A DNA stretch of 64,000 nt from Maratus speciosus (Eukaryota; Arthropoda; Arachnida; Araneae; Salticidae): NCBI GenBank assembly GCA_963932465.1, contig OZ010791.1:618147800-618211799 (forward strand). The letters are read 5' to 3'. Numbering within the stretch: the first letter of the stretch is position 1; the number at the start of each line of letters is the position of its first letter. Below, in pieces: positions 58,168 to 64,000 of this stretch. The notes below the pieces were generated by a model. That model searched no databases and was not told the DNA's origin. It was given only the letters and a program-made list of their open reading frames with translations. A program made the translations under genes and the position numbers.

Positions 58168-58640
58168 GTACGTGCGTTCGTAATTATAATACGTAGCACC
58201 TATAGTCTTCGTCTGGTGCGTTCGTCTGTCCGTCTGTCCTTCTGTCCGCATTATAATAGCGCAAAAAAACATTGAAATTTAATATATATAATCGTTGCAG
58301 AATTTTGTCGAGTCATTTCAAATTTTATGAAAATCGAATCAAAACTTAAAAAGATATTAATAAAAGTTTTCTTCATTCTATTAAATCTTATCCTACGTCA
58401 TGAATTCAATGATATCCCATGATAGGTAATGAATGATTCTAGGTTGCCATGGTGATGACGTCCTATTATTATGGATTCCTATTATTTCCGTATGACTGAA
58501 TTTAATATATAGATAATCGTAATAAATTTTGCATTCATGCATTTTTGCGTAAGAGTGCAACAGCTATTGCACCAGATCTGAATACTTGTAAAACTAGTTG
58601 CAGTTCGAATGCCCTCATTTGCCACGTTTGACGTACAATT
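58168..58640 (-). mobile_element. Helentron-like element, family D, copy 2
   Basis: The hairpin ACGTGCGTTCGTA...TACGTAGCACC (58170-58200) and the GTCTGTCCGTCTGTCCTTCT microsatellite (58220 on) match copy 1. The other end shares CTCATTTGCCACGTTTGACG, and the subterminal copy is mutated (TTCGAATGCCCT). Only one core repeat remains. It lies about 5 bp from the pogo MITE end. Confidence 0.65.
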
Positions 58641-59680
58641 TCCGACTTTTTATTTCAGCTGTTAGCAACTTTTTTTACCGACTTATTCGCTATTTATGGA
58701 ACAAGTATTGTTATAAAAAATTGTGGGACAATCAGTGTTCGTTGATATATATCAATGGATATGCCATTGAAATATAAACTGTCTAATTTAGATAATCAGT
58801 TATATACATACAGCTTCATTAGAAAAGAATCTTTTCTGATTTTGGTTTAGTTGGATCTAAACTGTACAACATGTTAGGGAATTAAATATAAAATAAGCTC
58901 ACATTTATGTCAAAATTATTCAATTTAAAAAACTTTTTGTATTTAAAATTTTGTTTTATAAATTTCTGATTTCTTGATATTGATACTGAATCCTATAGTA
59001 TTTTAAGTGTAGAAAGCATGCAAATTGTATCTGTTTTCAATTAGTTGATCTTCAATTTTGTTCCTAGTGGAAAAAAAAAAGGAAAAAAAGAAATGCATTT
59101 TTAGAATACTGTTTAAGTTTTCATTTTACGTGCAATGTTTTAATTTCTAATTTATATTATGCTTGAAAATATTTATTGGCAGTAGTGAGTTGACTAGTTT
59201 GAAAATATCGGATATATATCGAAAACATCGGACATTTTAGATATTTTCGAAAATATCGTGATATTTACGAACCCTGGGGATAATCCTATTATGATTTATT
59301 GATTGAAGATTTGTTGATTTAAATGCATATTTACTAAGTTTTAATTGAATCGGATTTTCTTAATCTATATTAATATTATAAAGAAGTAACATTTGTTTGT
59401 TTGTTTGTAGGGGTAATCTGTGGTACTCACAAAGGTTCACACAGCCCGCTTTAATTACTTTTTTCCCCCTTTTCTTCCCCAAAGGTCAAAATGGGGCTGT
59501 GGAACGGGAAAGGGTAGTTTACGGGACATTCGCGTGTGTTACTTGGCGATGAGAGGAAGAGATTTCGCCAAGCACTGAATTGCAGAAATAGGAGTTTTTT
59601 AAACACCGGCCCGATATAAAAATTTAAATGAATCCAATAACATATGAACCTTTTTCAATGGATACGACTTTCAGGAGTAT
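58641..59680. other. AT-rich sequence with two repeat fragments
   Basis: At 59189-59276, repeated ATATCGGATAT and a CAGGGTTCGTAAATATC end (complement) look like a hAT MITE fragment. At 59364, A|TCTATATTAATATTATAAA, then GTTTGTTTGTTTGTAGGGG, resembles a canonical Helitron 5' end. Its 3' end was not found. Confidence 0.4.
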
Positions 59681-60168
59681 ATGGATGTACTCAAATCCAA
59701 AGGCGCAACTTTATGCACAAGTTTTAATTCATTTTTGTTCGGAAATGCATGAAACGGTCAGGTACTGCTTTTCAGAAACTATATAATCGAAAGGTGTTTT
59801 CCCGTTTTTGGTAAACGTAAAAGATCTTTCAGAAAATACCATCAAAATGGGCGTTTTGAACCAAATTTCCGAAAGGAAAAAAAAAAAAAAAAAAAAAAAC
59901 AGCCAGAGAAAGGAGAAAAACCGTTTATCATTTGACCAAAATTGTTTAGAATTCGATAATTAATTTATTTATCAAAGAACGGAAAACTCATCTCTATTCC
60001 AAATCGCTTCCATAGTCAACCCTGCCAATTTTGTACTTCTACGTTTAAAAATGAGTTAGTACATATGTCAGAAAGTTTCACGATTGTGCCCATTTTATAC
60101 ATTTCTGAACAAGAATTAATTCAGAAATGTGTCAGACAGTAGCTCCTTTGGATTTGAGAACAACCTTA
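59681..60168. mobile_element. MITE, GTTCTCAAA family, copy 2
   Basis: It shares AATGCATGAAAC, GATCTTTCAGAAAATA, GGGCGTTTTGAA and CCAAATCGCTTC with 7024-7476. The right end GGATTTGAGAACAACCTTAA is the better-preserved terminus. An A run interrupts it near 59878. Confidence 0.65.
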
Positions 60169-60214
60169 ATAAATTACAAATTACATAAAATTGACAAGTC
60201 TGATTATTGAAACG

Positions 60215-60514
60215 GTTGGAAACGAATATTATTTCAATTTTTTGATAAATAAATTACTTATTGAGTTACAAGCGATTCTTGTCACGTGACGACAGGTTTT
60301 TCTCCTTTCCCGTGCTATTATTTAGTGAAATTTGATTCAAAACGCCAACTTTGACAGTATTTTTTGATAGATCTTTTGCTTTATAAAAAAATGGCAACAC
60401 CATTCAATTACGAAGTTTCTGAATAAGAACACCTGCCCATTTTATACATTTCTGAACAAGAATTAATTTAGAAATGTGACAGAAAGTAGCTCCTTTGGAT
60501 TTGAGAACAGCCTT
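60215..60514 (-). mobile_element. MITE, GTTCTCAAA family, copy 3, inverted
   Basis: TTCAAAACGCCAACTTTGAC and GATAGATCTTTTGC are the reverse complement of the family body. The right end TTGGATTTGAGAACAGCCTT is intact and the other end is truncated. Copies 2 and 3 are about 50 bp apart. Confidence 0.6.
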
Positions 60515-60607
60515 ATTAAATTACAAAGAAATATTTCAAAAATCTACTTTTATTATACAGCTTCAAAAGTTATTTTTTAATCTTCTTTTTTCTTTTATTC
60601 TAAACTA

Positions 60608-60610
<3 letters not shown>

Positions 60611-60656
<46 letters not shown>

Positions 60657-60658
60657 TT
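60611..60658. repeat. (ATT)n microsatellite
   Basis: About 16 ATT units. Confidence 0.95.
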
Positions 60659-60799
60659 AGGAATCTTTATTTGAATGTTGAAAAGTCTTTAGTTTCTAAG
60701 TAATAATTAAGGTTGCTATTGTGTAATTTGTCTGGAAGAGACATAATCTATAATATACTGAAAAATTTTCCCATAAAAATGTACGCTGTAATCTTGACC

Positions 60800-61015
60800 C
60801 GACCGGGCTATATATATATTTTTTTTTTATCATGGATCGGGCCAGATCCGTTTTTACTGAATTTTGTTCGGTCTGGGTCCTGAACTGTGAAAATATCTGC
60901 CTGGGCCGAACTTTTAATTTTACACTGACCGGGTCAAGATAATTTCGTTCGGGCCGGGCTGAGCTGAGCCTGGTCCTGGAAATTCGGCCCGTGCAGACTT
61001 CCAGCTCTGAGCCGA
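60800..61015. repeat. Fragment related to the GCCCGG hAT-type element
   Basis: TCGGGCCAGATCC, GACCGGGTCAAGA, TTCGGGCCGGGCTGAGCTGA and GGCCCGTGCAGACTTCCAGC match in style the element at 20091-22485 and its GGCCCGTGCAGATCTCTA end. The minus-strand frame across it is spurious. Confidence 0.5.
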
Positions 61016-62590
61016 ATTTTCTCTCTGGTGATTGTAAGCGTGAAAACGTCAAAATATGTTGCGACAAAAAATTTTATTAAATTAAAACAATGAAGTTTGT
61101 GTATACAATATAATTAATATAACTTTTATTATAAAGTTTTTATTTCATTAAAACTGCACAAACAATAATAAATAAATACAATATGTAATTATTTGTCACT
61201 GTATATGACTGAAATTTTAAGTGAACATTTTTAATTACCTTTTATATAATATTTTTTATAAATATGAAAGAAATATTAAAACAAAAAAACACAATTAATT
61301 TCATTTTTATGCAATGTAGTGTATTGTTTACCATACATTGTATATATCAGTGAAGTCAGCTTTCATTATTTAAATCTAAATAATGTAACTAAATTTAAAT
61401 ATTGATGCTTAAAGTAGTAATCTATTATTTTACTAAATTACTATTCTAATTAGATTATTAATGTCCATTGCTTATATAACTTAATATTTTCAAATTAAAT
61501 TAATTTTAAAGTATATAAAAATTACTCTTGTACTCTGTGATATTAGAACTTTTTTCCACCTCTTCCCCCTTTCCTTTTTGCTTGTTTTATTTATGTTTAT
61601 TATTTTTGACTTAATAATCTGAAATTAATTTTAATTAATAATCTGAAATTAATTTTAAAGCAAATAAAAGTTACCCTTTTTGAAAGATAACATAAAAAAT
61701 TCAAATGAAGGGGAATGTCTTATATGATAAAATACGAATCAAAGCAATTTTGTTCAAACAAGTATTATTTTAATTTCTGAATATTTTTTATGAACAAAAG
61801 TTTTCATGATTTAGCCAAGAATTATTTTTATCATTTCATTTAGGAAAAATAAGTATTATTACATATACCTAGAATAATACCTTATCAAATAGTGAAAGGC
61901 CTATTACATACAGTAAACCTGCCTTTTCATGGCAAGCATATCATAAAAATTAGTTTTAATCATACATTTTGTCAGATTTTTTATTTAATTCCTTGACACC
62001 ACAATAAAACTATTTTGATAAATAATTTACAAGTTTTTTTAAAACTGGAATATTTTATTTCAGTAATAGTTGTTAATTTTTAACCTGATCAAATAAATAA
62101 AAATTATGTTCTGTTTTTCTAAAATCTAAAAAAGAGGGGGTCCTTATAAAATATATTCCTGTACGTCTGATAAAAAGAATATATTTATATAAACTGATAT
62201 ATTGAACAATAAATAATACGGAACAGACATAATACAGTACACGTAAATTTACTGCAGCCTTCCACCTCCCCAGACACACACATTTTTTTTTATTAATCAA
62301 TATTTTTGTAATGGCATAAGACATACCAAGGTTAAAAAAATGTGCATTTTCTTTAAATCCAAATTTCTACTAAATAACCATCCCTAATATGTCAAATATA
62401 AACAAAAAAATATAAACAGTCATCTCCACAAACCGCACTCCCAGAGTAAAACCTGCATTGCTGCAATGTAACTTTTCAACTGTTTTATTATAGATCACAG
62501 TACTTTGTTTCCTTGATGTAAAGCATATTTTAAAAATATTTCAAAAATGCTCAATGATAAATTCAGGAGATGGCTTTGATGTGTGCATGT
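61016..62590. other. AT-rich intergenic sequence
   Basis: A short tandem duplication TAATAATCTGAAATTAATTT is at 61612-61657. No gene or bounded element was found. Confidence 0.45.
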
Positions 62591-62594
62591 GCGT

Positions 62595-62597
<3 letters not shown>

Positions 62598-62635
<38 letters not shown>

Positions 62636-62652
62636 GGGGGGGGGGGGGGATC
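62598..62652. repeat. Poly-T then poly-G tract
   Basis: About 36 T followed by about 16 G. Such a junction is prone to assembly or sequencing error. Confidence 0.95.
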
Positions 62653-63932
62653 TCTCTGGAAGTTTTGCTTGAGTTTAATGTTTATTAATGTAGTTTAAGT
62701 GCAAATCCTCCCTGCAACCACAGGAGCTTTAAAAATTCCTCCTGGAGAAAAATCCCTGATTTTAACCCTAGAAGAAAAATTAAAGAAATATTAAAGTTTC
62801 TAAATTACCTAACGCACTTATTTTTTACTTATTCTCGTACTTAATGTGGCATAAAGGGTATACATATAACATATTAAATGAGTTAAAGGAAATATTTTTT
62901 TAAAAATTTCTAAAAAATTATTAAAATTTACAAATTACTTAACGCATTTAGTTTTTACTTATTCTCTTACTAAATGTGGAATAAAGGGGATTCATATAGC
63001 GTATTATAAAACATATTAAATGAGTTAAAAGAAAATTATAAAAACGAAATTGCTAAAAAGTTATTAAAATGTACAAATTATTTGACATATTCAAGTTTTA
63101 TGTATAATTCTCTTAGAATTATGTACAAAAAGTCTATATAACTATATGTTACAAAAACCAGATGTTGAAATTTTTTTCTCAAAAACAAAACTAATAAAAA
63201 GTTATGTTTTCTAAATAATTTAAGCATCTTTTTTTATTCTCTTGACAATTGTAAACACACACACACACATATATATACATACATATTATAAATTTGAGAT
63301 GTATCAAATTTTCAAAACAGAAAACTGTAATATTCATTTTAATAAAATCATAATCAAAATACTTGTATTTTAGTTGTTGCATACAATTCTATATCATGTA
63401 ACCCAAGTACAGCTAAACAATAATATTTTTTTAATTGCAGATTATCTTAAATAAATCTTTTTTGGAACTTGTTCTTACCCAGTATATTAATAAACATGAA
63501 ATATTTATTAATATTGAGAAGGTACAATTTTAAAAATAAATATTTATTTCGTACGTGATTTTCTTTTCTAATTCGTTTTCTGGCGGGACCAATCCTATAT
63601 GTTGAGTATTTTCTATATAATAAATAATATTCAGTTAGCCAAACGAGGGATAAACTGCTTAATACAGTAACCCTACTCGTGCGCCGTAGCTTAGGGGGCA
63701 TTTAAAGCTGGGGAGAATTCTATTGTCCGTGTGACCCGTGCCCAGCATATTAATGGTGACAGTCTCTTCTGCTCCAACATAGGCTGTATTTTATGTCGGT
63801 TCCACTGTCCCAAGAGGGTGCAAAAGCGAAAAACATTCTAAAATTGCGATTTTTGTTATATGGAAGGGTCTAGCAACTTCACATTTGGGCATGGCAGTTA
63901 CTTATACGATATTAATGCTTTCTAAGAACGGT

Positions 63933-63967
<35 letters not shown>

Positions 63968-64000
63968 GGAATTTAAAATGGTGAAATGCGCAAAAAGCTT
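62653..64000. other. AT-rich intergenic sequence
   Basis: At 62860-63075, AAATTACTTAACGCATTTA and ATTAAATGAGTTAAAGGAAA recur as a diverged repeat of about 125 bp. A fragment resembling the hAT MITE CTCCTGGAGAAAAATC is at 62740. A poly-A run of about 29 is at 63938-63965. No gene. Confidence 0.45.

Noticed and set aside
60696..61067. Minus-strand frame of 123 codons
   Set aside because: It runs through a fragment of the GC-rich hAT-type repeat and an AT microsatellite, with no domain.

Overview
This window is AT-rich, repeat-dense eukaryotic nuclear DNA. It has no operons or prokaryotic signals, and almost none of the open reading frames longer than 60 codons belongs to a gene. The mixture of transposon families, the termini I recognise from arthropods, the very long introns and the animal-type lipoyl synthase sequence suggest an arthropod, plausibly a chelicerate such as a spider. 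The host is an inference.

The only host protein gene I can support is the mitochondrial lipoyl synthase gene (LIAS), on the minus strand. Three consecutive coding exons are visible: 24291-24116, 14243-14147 and 4790-4710. They join in phase (phase 2, then phase 0) across introns of about 9.9 and 9.4 kb. They encode the region from near the N-terminus through the C-x4-C-x5-C motif that binds the auxiliary iron-sulfur cluster. The first exon (presequence and start codon) was not found above 24300. The radical-SAM exons must lie to the left of base 1. A tRNA-Asp-like gene (GUC anticodon) sits at 40450-40379 on the minus strand, and a full 72-nt tRNA-like cloverleaf at 19274-19345 looks like a SINE head.

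The rest is mobile DNA and its debris. From left to right: foldback elements at 1.5-2.0, 3.9-4.2 and 4.9-5.3 kb (the second carries a pair of hammerhead-ribozyme-like cores); small hAT and pogo MITEs at 5.5-5.9 kb; a 1.6-kb TIR element at 8.5-10.1 kb; a decayed Penelope-like retroelement at 11.8-12.9 kb; piggyBac-type MITEs; two Helentron-like elements at 17.2-18.2 and 21.0-22.3 kb, the second nested in a hAT-type element with a perfect 8-bp target duplication; pogo-like and mariner-like elements at 24-27 kb; a diverged array of roughly 300-340-bp units at 28.9-32.1 kb; a nest of a Tigger-type transposon holding a Helentron-like element and a foldback MITE at 36.3-38.7 kb; and further Helentron-like elements at 40.5-41.8, 43.8, 45.7-46.6, 48.3-50.9 and 58.2-58.6 kb.

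The most notable pattern is that five Helentron-like families, with different terminal hairpins, share one architecture. A 5' subterminal sequence equals one arm of the 3' hairpin, a GACAGACGGACAG-type microsatellite precedes the hairpin, internal tandem repeats of about 145-178 bp are common, and a TAAAAA-like tail follows the hairpin. Some families share termini but differ in core repeats, and others share core repeats but differ in termini, which points to modular exchange. No cellular pathway other than lipoylation can be read from this window.
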